64,000 nt of DNA, taken from the NCBI GenBank assembly GCA_964017045.1, contig OZ024798.1:12646995-12710994 (forward strand), in the 5' to 3' direction. Shown in pieces: positions 12,150 through 24,280 of this stretch. The first letter of the stretch is position 1, and the number at the start of each line of letters is the position of its first letter. This stretch comes from Omphiscola glabra (taxonomy: Eukaryota > Mollusca > Gastropoda > Lymnaeidae). The notes under the pieces are model-generated. The model was not told where the DNA came from, ran no database searches, and worked only from the letters and a program-made list of their open reading frames with translations. A program made the translations under genes and the position numbers.

Positions 12150-14740
12150 TAAGTTTAAATTACTTTTGTCTTGCCATAAGTTATAGTTAGTTTCGTCTTG
12201 CTGGGGTAAAAAAAATATGGCATTACTTTAAAATAATAAATGGCTTCACAATCAAACCATGTTCTATCTAATCTAACAGTAGAACAATGTATGTGGAAGC
12301 TTGAATCGAGAGATAGTTCAATAACAGAAGAACATTTCGGCTAACTAATGTAATATAATTCTCAAGCTATTATTTGTTTAAATGCTTAATATTAAAGATT
12401 ATTTCCCTGGACTGGAAACATCGCCATAAAAAAAAGAAAAGCAAAGCGAAAACAGAGCTATGTAACTTCTCTAGTCCCACCAGGCCATGGCTGTCACCGG
12501 AAGTTACATCTTTAAATAGAAGCAATGTGGCTCGAAAACTTTTTCTGTGGGAAGAAAATAATATTTCAATTCTATGTATACGACCCTGAAGATGGGCCAT
12601 CGTTTTTTAAAATCTCAACCTCCGCGGAGATCTTGCCTCATTTAAGTATACGCCTCTGGTTTGGGTTAGAGAAGTGTGACGAAACCTCTGCGAACAACAA
12701 ATGGCTAAAGGTGCATCCAAAATACACATACAAGTCAGACGGTTTATATCCAACAAAAAAAAAACTTGTCTAAGTTGCACCCCCCCCCCTTTTTTCCCAT
12801 AATTCGGTCCTATTTCTTGGTTCACGTCACATCAATTCCCTTATTTTCATTGGCCAACGCTGAAAGCACGTGCAGCCAGGGCTTATCCAGTGCGATACTG
12901 TTTGCTATTGTTCCACGACACCCCCCCCCCCAAACGCCCAAATCCCCCAACACCTGTTCCATCTTTCGGATAAACTCTTCAAGCCTCACCCCTGTCAGAT
13001 AAATATTGCTCACGTTCCACCAATGTCGGAGTTCACACTGACGTCAGAGCTTCTCCAAGGGTTGCCAGGAAAGTGCCATTTTCTTTATTTCATGACGTCG
13101 CATTCCTAAACTGCACACTCCCATCAGGATGTCTCGTCACATATCTCCACACCCTAGCCATCGCAGTCTTTTTGTGACGTCATGAGATGCGGGGTGGGAG
13201 ATGGGGTGTGTGTTTGTGGGAGGGGGGGGGGTGTTTGGAGGCAAGCCACACATTCCTTGAGAAAACGGGTTGATCTGTTCAAAGAACCCACAGCATCAAA
13301 AATGTGATCGCATGGGAGCGCGTGAATTCGATGTCCATATTTAATAGAGATTTCATCTCTATTTCAGATCTCAGTGGACATTCAGCGCCAACAATGCTCA
13401 GACTAAAGAACATATATTTATAAACAAAAAAAAAGTTTTAGTGTGTGACTCAATCTTCAGGAGCGTATCGAATGTTGGCGCCATTATTGGGGTGGGTGTG
13501 GGGTGTGGGGGCTTTTTGAAATTTGCTAAATACATTAACACAAGAGAGGCGTTATAAAATATATATTTCCAATTTTTATTTAAAATTTTTTTTTTTTTAG
13601 TTTAGTTCGTCGTAGTACGAACGTGGCCCTAGTTGTACATTTAAGGACCTGGTCTGGCGGTGATTGCATTTTTACATGAGAAATAAATTAGCATAATGCC
13701 TAGATTACAACCTTATTCGCGCAATTAAACGGAAAACTCACATCTAAAAAAAAAAAAAAAAAAATTAACTCTACAAATTTACAAGTCTGAGTCTTCACAT
13801 TTCAAAATCAAGAGACACTTTCTAATGATTTGATTCTTTTCTCAAACCAATCTATCCTTATTTTCATTAGCATCAGTTACTGATGACGACATAATGGTAA
13901 ATTTAAAAAAATAAAAAGCTTTCGCATCGTCCACGAAGACCGAAGCATTAATTTCAAATTTATTCCCCCCCCCCCCCTCTTTTATAAGAGTAAATCAAAA
14001 TTATGTACTCATTTCAAATTCTGCTTATTAAAAGTAGCCTAATTAATTTTAAAATATTCATTGACGACATTCCACCTTTTTGTTCTACGTGCGCTAGATT
14101 GTGTAAAAAAAACCTACCCGTGGTTCAGTGTACGATACCAGACCATCGAGATGGACGACTGGAACAGTTGTATAAGGTAAACAGTTTTTTTTTTTTAATT
14201 CGGACATCAGAAGCTTTCCCTTAACGGTTGGATGAGATCAACAGTTTATCCTTCGTCTGGGTCTGCATCCTGCCATAGCCAGGTCGCTAATTCTCCAGCA
14301 CCGCTTATGCATTACTTTATCTTACTCCTACCCCCCACCCCCTCTTCAAATCTCCCTCTAAAGTCGAGAGTTCAAAGGGTCAAATGGTTAGATCCAGACA
14401 GGTGTAGTTGGGCCAAAGCCCAAATATCACCACCATGGACTGCCATGGGGGATTGTAAAAAAACAAAACAAAAACAAACAAGTGTTTCACAATGATAAGT
14501 CTGGTCCATTTATTTATGAGTCTTACTCTGGGGGAAATGACGTCACGTTGGATTTTATAGGATTTAAATTGTTAACGATTTGGGGGAAAGTTAAAAAGTC
14601 TTGTTTTTTTTGTTTTTTTTAAATTACATATCTCACCTAGGCAAATGCGAAACATGACAAACCACGCATTAGATGGGCATACGCCATTTTGTAGACTTTA
14701 ATCAAAACAAAATAAACAATCACTAAAAACATAGTTTTTC
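12150..14740. other. Unannotated stretch
   Basis: No recognisable gene. It contains several poly-C/poly-G tracts (12781, 12921, 13224 and 13965 areas), an A run near 13746-13763, and short open frames with no family signature. Confidence 0.35.
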
Positions 14741-14744
14741 TTAT

Positions 14745-15117
14745 AAAATCACTCAACCGCAAATTTTTTTCACGCCCCTGAACAATATTCGAATGTCCCA
14801 CCCGCTTTTAAACCGCTGATTTATTATAGAAACTATTAAAGAAAAACAAAAGAAAAAATTACGCACCAAACGCAATTGCGATATAAAAAAAAAAAAAAGA
14901 AAGAAAAGTATTTCATTTAGCGCAGTTATCGGGAATTTTATTCCATAAAATCGATGCTATCGTATTTGCTTCATCGTCCGCTTTGAAAAACAGGAAAAAA
15001 CTTATTGGGGGGGGGGGGGGGGGGGGTTGGGGGGGGGATGAGCCTTTGATGGAATAGGTTGTCATCGGTAACGAGACGATGTTGCCAAGTTTCAACTTGA
15101 GATAAATCTCGTTGGGT
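14745..15117 (+). repeat. Dispersed repeat A, copy 2 (uninterrupted)
   Basis: Contains in one piece both halves that flank the solo LTR in copy 1. The left blocks are ACTCAACCGCA, CACGCCCCTGA, CCCGCTTTTA and ACGCACCAAACGCA. The right blocks are GCAGTTATCGGGAATTTT, a 20-G run (15007-15026), ATCGGTAACGAGA and TTGCCAAGTTTCA. Its right end passes directly into the 43-bp array. Confidence 0.6.
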
Positions 15118-15430
15118 CTAGGCGTACCGTCTAACTCCCGAGATATAGAATCTCCTCCTGGCTAGGTGTCAGGTCTAAGTCCCAAGAAATAGAATCTCCT
15201 TGTGTCTAGGTGTGAGGTCTTACTTCCGAGCGATGGAATCTTGTGGGTCTAGGCGTAAGGTCTAGCTCCCGAGAGATATAATCTTGTGGGTCTAGGCGTA
15301 AGGTCTAACTCCCGAGAGATAGAATCTTGTGGGTCTAAGCGTAAGGTCTAGCTCCCAAGAGATAGAATCTTGTGGGTCTAGGCGTAAGGTCTAACTCCCG
15401 AGAGATAGAATTTAGTCGGGTCTGGGCGTA
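15108..15430. repeat. 43-bp minisatellite
   Basis: About 7.5 units with the words GTGGGTCTAGGCGTAAGGTC and CTCCCGAGAGATAGAATCTT. The first units are the most diverged and the last ones nearly identical. It begins inside the end of dispersed repeat A. Confidence 0.9.
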
Positions 15431-15434
15431 AAGT

Positions 15435-16700
15435 GCTGTGACCAGAAGTGTTGCAGCTGCTGTCTCTAAGCCTACGCCAAAAATCTCGATCGAACCCTTG
15501 ATGCTCAGCTGGGCTTACCATTTGCTGACTAAAGAACGATTAGTTTTGACGTTTGAAAAATAGCCGAACCACGCGACGGCTCTGATTTCAGGCATAGAAC
15601 GAAAGTCATGTGTGAGATTGCAGTCAGTCTACTAATGGCATCGAGATCGTTTTCTTGGGGGGCCGGCAGCTGCTGCCCTGAAATAAGTGAGTTTTTTTGG
15701 AGGCTTCTCCTTAACTAAACCAATTTGGCTTTACGTTTCTTAGAAAATATGGTTCTTCAATCATTGGGGGGGGGGGGGGGGGAGGGGGGGGGGGAAGGGG
15801 AATGAAGTTAATCGGATCTAACAAAGCAAGCTTCACAAGTTGAGTCCTTGGAACCCCCAGCCCCCCGCCACTCTCCTCTTTCCTTCTGTCGTTGTTCATG
15901 AGTATAACCTCAATATCCCTGGAACAACGTCAGTGCTATTAATAGAAATGCGCGGAGGAATCTTGCCTGAGCCATTCCCCCACGTCCCACAATGAGACAC
16001 GAGAGACGCGGTCAGATTGGCACTCGAAAGTAAACGATAAGAACCACCCCCCCCCCCCCCCCCCGGGTGGAAAAAAGAAGAGAAGATATTAAATAATGGA
16101 AAAGAAATAGAAAAAGATACGATTGGTCTGCTCAGATGAGATTTACATTTTATTTTTTCTTCTTTCCTACCTCTTTCCCACCCCCCCTCTTGATTTTATT
16201 TCCATGTTCTCTTGTCATTTATCTTTTTCCCCTGTCTCTTTTGAACTTTAAGGATATAGTTTTTTAAAATTATGAAGCATGTGCACTTCTAAATCGGGGG
16301 GTTCTAAAACATTTACAAAAAAAACCGGATCTTTAAATGTTTAAAGTTTTTCTGGCAATGTTAACCGGATTAAAACTGTCACCGGACGACGGGTGCCTGG
16401 TAACCAATTTCATAACTTTGTAAACTAATAAATTCATCTCGGAGTTGTTCCTTAACAAGGAGTTTACGGCAGATAATAATGTCTTATCAATATTTATGCT
16501 TCTGGTGTGTCATGCTTTCTGTTTCGAAACCGCCCTCCCCCCACCCACCCCAACGCCGCATGTTTTATGTTAATAATACTGAGTGGGGAAAAAAAGGCTG
16601 TCGTGCGTGACGTGTGAACTCTGGTAAAAATAAATTATTTTAAAGGTGGTGTGGGGAAAGTGGGGGGGGGGGGACTTTTACATTAATCAATAAAAAGTCA
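15435..16700. other. Unannotated stretch with long homopolymers
   Basis: Poly-G at 15766-15782, followed after one A by a further G run, and poly-C at 16047-16064. No gene, RNA or element recognised. Confidence 0.4.
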
Positions 16701-16711
16701 TGGATATATTA

Positions 16712-17355
16712 TAGGACTGTCTGTAGGACTGTCTGTAGGACTGTTGTTTAAAGGCCGGCAGGTAGGGTGTAGGGCTGTCTGTAGGACTGTTGTTTAAAGG
16801 CCGGCAGGTAGGGTGTAGGGCTGTCTGTAGGACTGTTGTTTAAAGGCCGGCAGGTAGGGTGTAGGGCTGTCTGTAGGACTGTTGTTTAAAGGCCGGCAGG
16901 TAGGGTGTAGGGCTGTCTGTAGGACTGTTGTTTAAAGGCCGGCAGGTAGGGTGTAGGGCTGTCAGTAGGACTATTGTTTAAAGGCCGGCAGTTAGGAAGT
17001 AGGGCTGTCAGTAGGACTGTTGTTTAAAGGCCGGCAGTTAGGAAGTAGGGCTGTCAGTAGGACTGTTGTTTAAAGGCCGGCAGTTAGGAAGTAGGGCTGT
17101 CAGTAGGACTGTTATTTAAAGGCCGACAGTTAGGAAGTAGGGCTGTCAGTAGGACTATTGTTTAAAGGCCGGCAGTTAGGAAGTAGGGCTGTCAGTAGGA
17201 CTGTCAGTAGGACTGTTGTTTAAAGGCCGGCAGTTAGGAAGTAGGGCTGTGAGTAGGACTATTGTTTAAAGGCCGGCAGTTAGGAAGTAGGATTGTGTGT
17301 ACGCCTATTTTTTTGAAGGCTGTCAGGTAGGATGTAGGACGGGGTGTAGGCCTAT
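16712..17355. repeat. 46-bp minisatellite with two variant blocks
   Basis: About 13 units with the constant part AGGACTGTTGTTTAAAGGCC. The first units carry GGTAGGGTGTAGGGCTGTCT. From about 16970 onward they carry GTTAGGAAGTAGGGCTGTCA. One unit near 17195-17215 has an extra AGTAGGACTGTC. The final ~60 bp are degenerate. Confidence 0.92.
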
Positions 17356-17499
17356 TTCTCAAAATATCCGGATCCAGTGTTAAAAAAAAAACTGCACAAT
17401 GTAAAAGCTTAGTATATATATTTAACGTGTTAAGTGCTGAGTCCAATGGCAACGCCCAAGTCATGTGATTAAAATGCTCACACTTTTCCGTTTGTTCAA

Positions 17500-17970
17500 C
17501 TGTAGACTGGGCATCTTTGTCTTGAGTGAAGACCACTGTAGACTGAGCATCTTTGTCTTGAGTGAAGACTACTGTAGACTGGGCATCTTTGTCTTGAGTG
17601 AAGACCACTGTAGACTGAGCATCTTTGTCCTGAGTGAAGACTACTGTAGACTGAGCATCTTTGTCTTGAGTGAAGACTACTGTAGACTGAGCATCTTTGT
17701 CTTGAGTGAAGACTACTGTAGACTGGGCATCTTTGTCTTGAGTGAAGACTACTGTAGACTGATCATCTTTGTCTTGAGTGAAGACTACTGTAGACTGAGC
17801 ATCTTTGTCTTGAGTGAAGACTACTGTAGACTGAGCATGATCTAATGTCTAGAGTGAAGACTACTGTAGACCTAGCATTATCTACTGTCTTGAGTGAAGA
17901 TTACTCTAGACCTAGCATGATCTACTGTCTTGAGTGAAGATTACTGTAGACTTAGCATGATCTACTGTCT
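17500..17970. repeat. 36-bp minisatellite
   Basis: About ten units of ACTGTAGACTGAGCATCTTT plus GTCTTGAGTGAAGACT, then three or four diverged ~40-bp units with GATCTA. The 36-bp unit keeps a frame open on both strands (plus 17465-17845, a 12-residue repeat containing SIFVLSEDY). No start or signal context supports translation. Confidence 0.92.
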
Positions 17971-17974
17971 TTCG

Positions 17975-18790
17975 ACTTCGGTGGTTGAGGTTGCTTTTGG
18001 TTTAAAAATCAAATACGCAATGTTTCCCGGGCTGTACGAATTTATCAGCGTGCTTCCCCCCCCCCCCCCCCGCGGTTACCGAATGTAAGTGAGCACTGAT
18101 GAGTCATTATTTTCACTACAGGTGTTCACTGGTGGCTGATTTCTACGCTAGAGAAATACTTTAGATGTCTTGCGCTTGAACTTGTTCAATTTGTAAAATG
18201 TGGTCTTGGTTTAAGAATGTCTTTATTTATCTGCTGAAAATTAATATGTGCAAAATGTAATATTTATTTTTCTGCATTCGTTTCAACCAATGAAAGACTC
18301 ATATCTTATCTTATCTCATTTCATCTTATCTTATATAAACTGATATTTTAAACTGACTTTTTATAAATTAAAAAGTGTAGTTGTTCAAACAGCTCTTTGT
18401 GGCAAACTCATTCCAAATGATAAACCGCAGATCGTGAGCTTTTTTACGACGTTTTTGTTTTAGTTGTTAGTGTTGAGTACTGACTTTTTTTTTTTTATAC
18501 TGAGATTCGCGTTGCGCGAAAACAATATCATCATAGGATCATGTGCCACGAGACTGTCTCTGTCTCTAGACACCGTGTCGTATTCGCAGATGGAATGCAA
18601 TGTGCTCTGTTGTATGGAGGGAAAAGTGTGTAGCAGAGTGGTTCCCAAGATTTTGTCAAATCTCGGTGCCTTTGATGACGCCACCTTTTCCTAAAAGACA
18701 TCTCTGCCTAATTCTTCTACCAAGTATTCTGTGGAATAGAGAATATTATTGTGGTGGGCATGTTAGTCTTAGTGTTCGAGGAAAAAAAAA
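17975..18790. other. Unannotated stretch
   Basis: Poly-C at about 18056-18071, and a TCTTATCTTATCTCATTTCA low-complexity patch near 18304-18335. No gene recognised. Open frames near 18460-18700 on both strands overlap and look fortuitous. Confidence 0.35.
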
Positions 18791-18792
18791 AA

Positions 18793-19617
18793 GATGTCAT
18801 GTTAGATGTCAAGCTAGATGTCAAGCTAGATGTCATGCTAGATGTCATGCTAGATGTCATGCTAGATGTTATTCTAGATGTCAAGCTAAATGTCAAACTA
18901 GATGTCAAGCTAAATGTAAAGCTAGATGTCATGCTAGATGTCAAGCTAGATGTCAAGCTAGATGTCAAGCTAGATGTCAAGCTAGATGTCATGCTAGATG
19001 TCAAGCTAGATGTCATGCTAGATGTCAAGCTAGATGTTATTCTAGATGTCAAGCTTAATGTCAAGCTAAATGTCAAACTAGATGTCAAGCTAAATGTAAA
19101 GCTAGATGTCATGTTAGATGTCAAGCTAGATGTCAAGCTAGATGTCAAGCTAGATGTCAAGCTAGATGTCATGCTAGATGTCAAGCTAGATATCATGCTA
19201 GATGTCAAGCTAGATGTTATTCTAGATGTCAAGCTTAATGTCAAGCTAAATGTCAAACTAGATGTCAAGCTAAATGTAAAGCTAGATGTCATGCTAGATG
19301 TCAAGCTAGATGTCAAGCTAGATGTCAAGCTAGATGTCATGCTAGATGTCAAGCTAGATGTCATGCTAGATGTCAAGCTAGATGTTATTCTAGATGTCAA
19401 GCTTAATGTCAAGCTAAATGTCAAACTAGATGTCAAGCTAAATGTAAAGCTAGATGTCAAGCTAGATGTCATGCTAGATGTCATGCTAGATGTCAAGCTA
19501 GATGTCATGCTAGATGTCAAGCTAGATGTTATTCTAGATGTCAAGCTTAATGTCAAACTAGATGTCAAGCTAAATGTAAAGCTAGATGTCATGCTAGATG
19601 TCAAGCTAGATGTCATG
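18793..19617. repeat. 12-bp satellite with higher-order structure
   Basis: About 69 units of GATGTCAAGCTA with fixed variants (GATGTCATGCTA, AATGTAAAGCTA, GATGTTATTCTA). The rare variant GATGTTATTCTA occurs near 18865, 19033, 19213, 19381 and 19525, so a 12-15-monomer block was itself duplicated. Both strands stay open for about 300 codons (LDVK-type and TSSL-type repeats) because the unit is four codons long. Coding is unlikely. Confidence 0.93.
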
Positions 19618-19649
19618 TCCTATCAAAATGAATTTAAATTTGAAATACG

Positions 19650-21385
19650 ATTATGAATTTAAAAAAAAAAAATTGAATAAAAAATATATAGTTAACGGTG
19701 CACGTGGGAGGAAGCCTCGACTTCGCATGGCGTCGCTCAGAACACCTTGAGAACCGCTGGTGTGGTATCTTAATACATGGCGTTAGAATGGTGTCAAATT
19801 TTGTTACATGGATTGAGAAACTTTGCTCTACATAATGTACTTTTCTTGTTAAGGTAGGAAAAAAGCATTCGTCGCCGGTCTAATCTTATGGGGGGCGGGG
19901 GGGAGGGGGGTCTGTCTTAACTAGACTTAAAAAATCCATCCGGACTAATCACGCAGACTTGAAAGACGACGTGAGTGATTTATTTGTGGTAGGCGAGGGC
20001 GGGGTAGGGTTGGGGCAACCTTCAGCGCCGATTAGTTATTGCTACAACACAAATATAACTGCGCGGTCTTCTGGAGTTTTATCAGAGACACTGGGGTTTT
20101 TTTGTGTGGCGATACAGAAGTATCGACTCGGGCTTAAATATATTTATGCCCATGCCCTCCACCCCGCCCCACGCCCCCACTAACATGCACACATGATAAA
20201 GGTGAAATGGGGAAAAATGTATAATATTGATATTCCACTCAACTTCTCTCTTCTAGTTTTTGAGTGACAGACTCTGACCGCCAGGCCAAATTGTCGCTAT
20301 AATGGGCCCCGGGGAGGGAGGGTCTTGTAGCCACCTGTCATCACAGGTAAATCATACAAGGGTCCTCATAACAGCAAGCCTCGTTACTCATTCCCACTAC
20401 AATCAAGGCAGCATTTTAAAAAAAAAACTTCAATAAGAGCCACTGCACTTGCCAGTGCGACACATCACGCACCTCGTGGTTTGCCATTGTTTGCCTGGTA
20501 ACATCTTCCCTATTTACATATCTCAACCATCCATTTACCAATTAGCCATCCGCTTACCTAACGTTACAACCATTGCAAGGCCGGCCTGCCAGACTTCCAA
20601 GGGTTAGCTCGACCCTCATCGCGTAACAGCTTCCAGCTGAATAATAAATGATCCAACTATTTATCATTCATATATTAGATAGCCCAACCAAGTTAGAGAC
20701 AGCGTTAAATGTTAAAGGACACTTAATTTAACGAAAACCAGCTAACATCGTCTCTTCATACCTTTGCCTTAGAGCTGTCCTTTCACAAGCTCTACCCGGA
20801 TCTCTGGTACCTCGTGATTGCAAGATGATTGTTTGGGATGAGTGCAACATGGCTCTCAATGAGGCAATGGTGTGTGTGTGTGGGGGGGTGTACAAGCATT
20901 GGACAGAACTCTTCAGGACTTTCAGATACGTTAATTCCTCAAAGGTGGGATTAATATGATACCAGAGGCAGACACTACTCCTTTTTATTCGGGAACGGGT
21001 GCTGATGATGTTTATAGCCTGTCTTATATCATCCTATACCTATGGCCTGAATTCCAATTCTGATCCTTGCTACTCAACATGAGGTTTAATTCCAAAAGCG
21101 ATCTCAATGGAGAGGACGTATGAAAATTCCAATTTCAAACAGAATATTAGCATTCAAAGAAAGATGCTGACAAGACATACACGCTGGGTAATCTCTGGGA
21201 AGTAGTCACTTATAATGACAAGGCATGCACGCCGGGTAATCTCTGGGAAGACGTCAAAGATCGTAAAATATTAGGTTAAAAAATACTGATATTTCAGAAA
21301 TTTACACAAAGATAATTTCAATTTGCTTACGGAAATATATACTCTTGCACACAAACACAACATGGTGGCAAGCATCAATGGTTAT
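19650..21385. other. Unannotated stretch
   Basis: Mixed sequence with no recognisable gene. A partial duplication sits near 21170-21255, where ACGC.GGGTAATCTCTGGGA occurs twice about 54 bp apart. Confidence 0.35.
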
Positions 21386-21392
21386 TGGATCG

Positions 21393-21512
21393 ACTTCCTA
21401 CTGAGACGGTGAGATATCAGTCTGTGGACTCCTTGGTTGAGCTAGAGGACGTGCTTCCTACTGAGACGGTGAGATATCAGTCTGTGGACTCCTTTGTTGA
21501 GCCAGAGGACGT
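21393..21512. repeat. 60-bp tandem duplication
   Basis: Two adjacent 60-bp units beginning CTTCCTACTGAGACGGTGAG and differing at only a few positions. The minus-strand open frame 21458-21700 overlaps the second unit but has no recognised domain. Confidence 0.85.
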
Positions 21513-22101
21513 TGTTCACTACCCGGGTACACTTTAAGAAAGCCTACATGGATTCCACCACACGATCTCTGTGTGATAAAATTCGCCATCCTGTCATGCC
21601 GCAGCGCAATATGATACTCACATAAATTCTGCAACCACATCAGGGGGCTGCTCCAGGTCAAAGCCTTACGTTGACATGTAATTAAAGCAACATTCATCAC
21701 AGTCTGTGGTGCTGAAGAAATGGCTTTAACACCCCGAATCTAGGGGACCCCCTCCGACAAACACTTTCGTTTTTAAGCGACTGAAGTTTTCGTTCAATGT
21801 CTGCTTCGCCACCACGATAAACAAAGGTCAAGGGCAACCCCTACAGGTTTGTTGGAATGGACTTAAAGAATGACCGAGTCTCAGCACTGATGTTTTGATG
21901 GAGCTTAGTTAAACCAATGGAACATGAGCACAATCCATGCGTAAAAAGAGTTTCATACAGCAACTGAAAACGTTCCGGAGGACACAGCATTTTATGCTTG
22001 TGATTTCTTCTAATTAAATAAAACAACAACCTGCAGGTGGACACGAGGGGGGGGGGGGGTCGATGTAACGCACCAGCAACAAGCAACCTCGGATTCGGTG
22101 G

Positions 22102-22287
22102 CAGTGGCGTAGCTAGAGTGTTTGGCGTCCGGGGGCAAGATTCATTTTAAAGCGCCCTCTTTTCATTTTTTCAACTCTCAAACCCATTATTTTCATCAAT
22201 AAAGTAATACCAAAGCACATTTTGGCGCCCCTAACTAGCTGGCGCCCGGGTACATCTGCCCCCCCCCCCCCCTACGCTACGCCTCTG
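22102..22287 (+). mobile_element. hAT-type non-autonomous element C, copy 1
   Basis: Starts CAGTGGCGTAGCTAG and ends CTACGCTACGCCTCTG, forming terminal inverted repeats. It is flanked by a perfect 8-bp target duplication TTCGGTGG (22094-22101 and 22288-22295), the size typical of hAT transposons. The interior has the GGCGCCC / GCGCCC words also found in copies at 25153 and 58893. No transposase is encoded. Confidence 0.88.
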
Positions 22288-22404
22288 TTCGGTGGTTCTA
22301 TGGCAAGGGCGGGGTTTGAAAAGCTATACATGATTCTCCTCAGCAGAGACACTATAAAGCTGATGCGGCTCAGTGAAACTCGTCGTGTTTACGGCACCCT
22401 CCAT

Positions 22405-22557
22405 TAGAGATCGACCGCATTTCGGATCCGGTTTTGGGCCGAAAGTCTCGTTAAGCTTTTGGTTTCGGCTTCGGTTTCGACCGAAAGTCATTTTTAACTT
22501 TCGGTGTCTTGTTTCGGTTTTAGCCGAAATCAGAAAATCACTTTCGGTCAGTCTCTA
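22405..22557. mobile_element. Short hAT-type element with TAGAGA ends
   Basis: Begins TAGAGATCGACCG and the reverse complement of its end reads TAGAGACTGACCGAAAG, giving imperfect terminal inverted repeats. Flanks CCCTCCAT (22397-22404) and CTCTCCAT (22558-22565) match at 7 of 8 bases, as expected for an aged 8-bp duplication. The interior repeats TTTCGG / CCGAAA words that can fold. 153 bp, non-coding. Confidence 0.75.
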
Positions 22558-22569
22558 CTCTCCATGCAG

Positions 22570-23560
22570 CGCACTCTTATATGTTCTGCCGTGGAGAAGG
22601 TGGTTCGTGTGTCAACGTCCACCAGGCGTGATTGATCCAAATTCCATCCAAAAAAAGCCACTCTTTAGAAAAGTTCTGTGTTACGACCCCGGTATCTTAC
22701 CAGGTTCGTTAGCTTCGCTTGTCTAGGGGTTATTCATTCACTTAAAACAAACCAATGCTTCATAAAACAAACGTCTCTTTATTCAAAAACAATACATTCC
22801 GAAATTCCAACACCTCAGCACAGCCATCGATCCACACCATAACAACAACAACTAACACGTCATTTCCCCTTACCCAAATACGTCATAAAAAATCTCAACA
22901 TAATAATAGATAAAGCAACACACATACAATCTACGCTAAACATCTTTTCCATACCCAAACATTCAGGCCCCTGGTTCTAGTTCACGACATTTTGCTCCAG
23001 ACTTCTACTCTGGCCGAATCATGGAAAGACAAAAAAATTGTAATTCACTCAAGCATCGTAGCAGAGCACGGGTATTCAGCTAGTAGTCTATAAAATTACG
23101 CATCTAATTTAAAATCTCCTTGGTCCATCGACAAAAGTGCATTCGTCCATAAGTTTCTGATTACGACGAGACACATCGAGTAGCTTAACACCGCGTCGTT
23201 ACTCCTTGTTACTCCCCCCCCCTTTCCACTACCCATGACTACGTTTCTTCTAACATCTACTACTACGCGGCCTTGTGACGCGGCCAAAAAGCGGCTCTAT
23301 CCCAATGTCATTATTTTATTTACTTTATGAAAAGTGCAACGTGACATGAAGCTTTTTAGTGCGTATGTGTGTGTGTGTGTCTTTTCAAGGTCGACTTGGC
23401 CTCCATGGCTGACGGCGATATTTCCCTATAATTTCTCATGAAAGAGGGTACAGAATTTAAATTCGCCGACTTAACAGGGAAGTTTAACTAGACGAATACA
23501 TACGTTACGACCTTTCATACACCATGTTGTACCTTCTTCAACTTATTTTTCCAAAAGAAA
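22570..23560. other. Unannotated stretch
   Basis: A-rich and unremarkable, with no gene or element recognised. A TG microsatellite of about 14 bases lies near 23365. Confidence 0.35.
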
Positions 23561-23568
23561 AAAAAAAC

Positions 23569-23598
23569 ATCAAATTTTAAAATATTTTAAAATTTGAT
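23569..23598. repeat. 30-bp perfect palindrome
   Basis: ATCAAATTTTAAAAT is followed at once by its exact reverse complement. The arms extend outward through A-run and T-run flanks, so the potential hairpin is about 50-60 bp. It sits 15-20 bp left of the 21-bp array. Confidence 0.85.
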
Positions 23599-23615
23599 GG
23601 TTTTTTTTCTTTATT

Positions 23616-24065
23616 TTTGTTTGTGGCTGGTTGAGTCTTGTTTGTGGCTGGTTGAGTTTTGTTTGTGGCTGGTTTAGTTTTGTTTGTCGCTGGTTGAGTC
23701 TTGTTTGTGGCTGGTTTAGTTTTGTTTGTGGCTGGTTGAGTCTTGTTTGTGGCTGGTTTAGTTTTGTTTGTGGCTGGCTTAGTTTTGTTTGTGGCTGGTT
23801 GAGTTTTGTTTCTGGCTGATTGAGTTTTGTTTGTGGCTGGTTGAGTTTTGTTTGTGGCTGATTGAGTCTTGTTTGTGGCTGATTGAGTTTTGTTTGTGGC
23901 TGGTTGAGTCTTGTTTGTGGCTGATTGAGTCTTGTTTGTGGCTGATTGAGTTTTGTTTGTGGCTGGTTGAGTCTTGTTTGTGGCTGATTGAGTCTTGTTC
24001 GTGGCTGGTTGAGTCTTGTTTGTGGCTGGTTGAGTTTTGTTTGTGGCTGATTGAGTCTTATTTCT
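23616..24065. repeat. 21-bp minisatellite (TG-rich)
   Basis: About 21 units of TTTGTGGCTGGTTGAGTCTT, with GATTGAG and GGTTTAG variants. Open frames (seven-residue repeats rich in W, C, L, F) come from the 21-bp period and change phase near 23800. Confidence 0.92.
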
Positions 24066-24218
24066 GGCTGTCTCGCGCAGTGTTTCTTACATTAGTTGTT
24101 TGTTTGTTCACGGCACACTGCCCTATTAAATACTCTCACTTACATACGAGTTGGCAATTATCTTAATTACCTTTACCAACACCGTCTCAGAAGTTAAAGA
24201 GACGCTTCTCGCTGATCT

Positions 24219-24280
24219 CGCGGCACGCAACCGTGTCGCGGCACGCAACCATGTCGCGGCACGCAACCGTGTCGCGGCAC
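24219..24280. repeat. 18-bp minisatellite
   Basis: About 3.5 copies of CGCGGCACGCAACCGTGT. Open on both strands because the period is 18. Confidence 0.85.

Noticed and set aside
18717..19656. Two overlapping ~300-codon open frames on opposite strands
   Set aside because: Both follow from a stop-free 12-bp unit, and there is no codon bias, leader or known domain.
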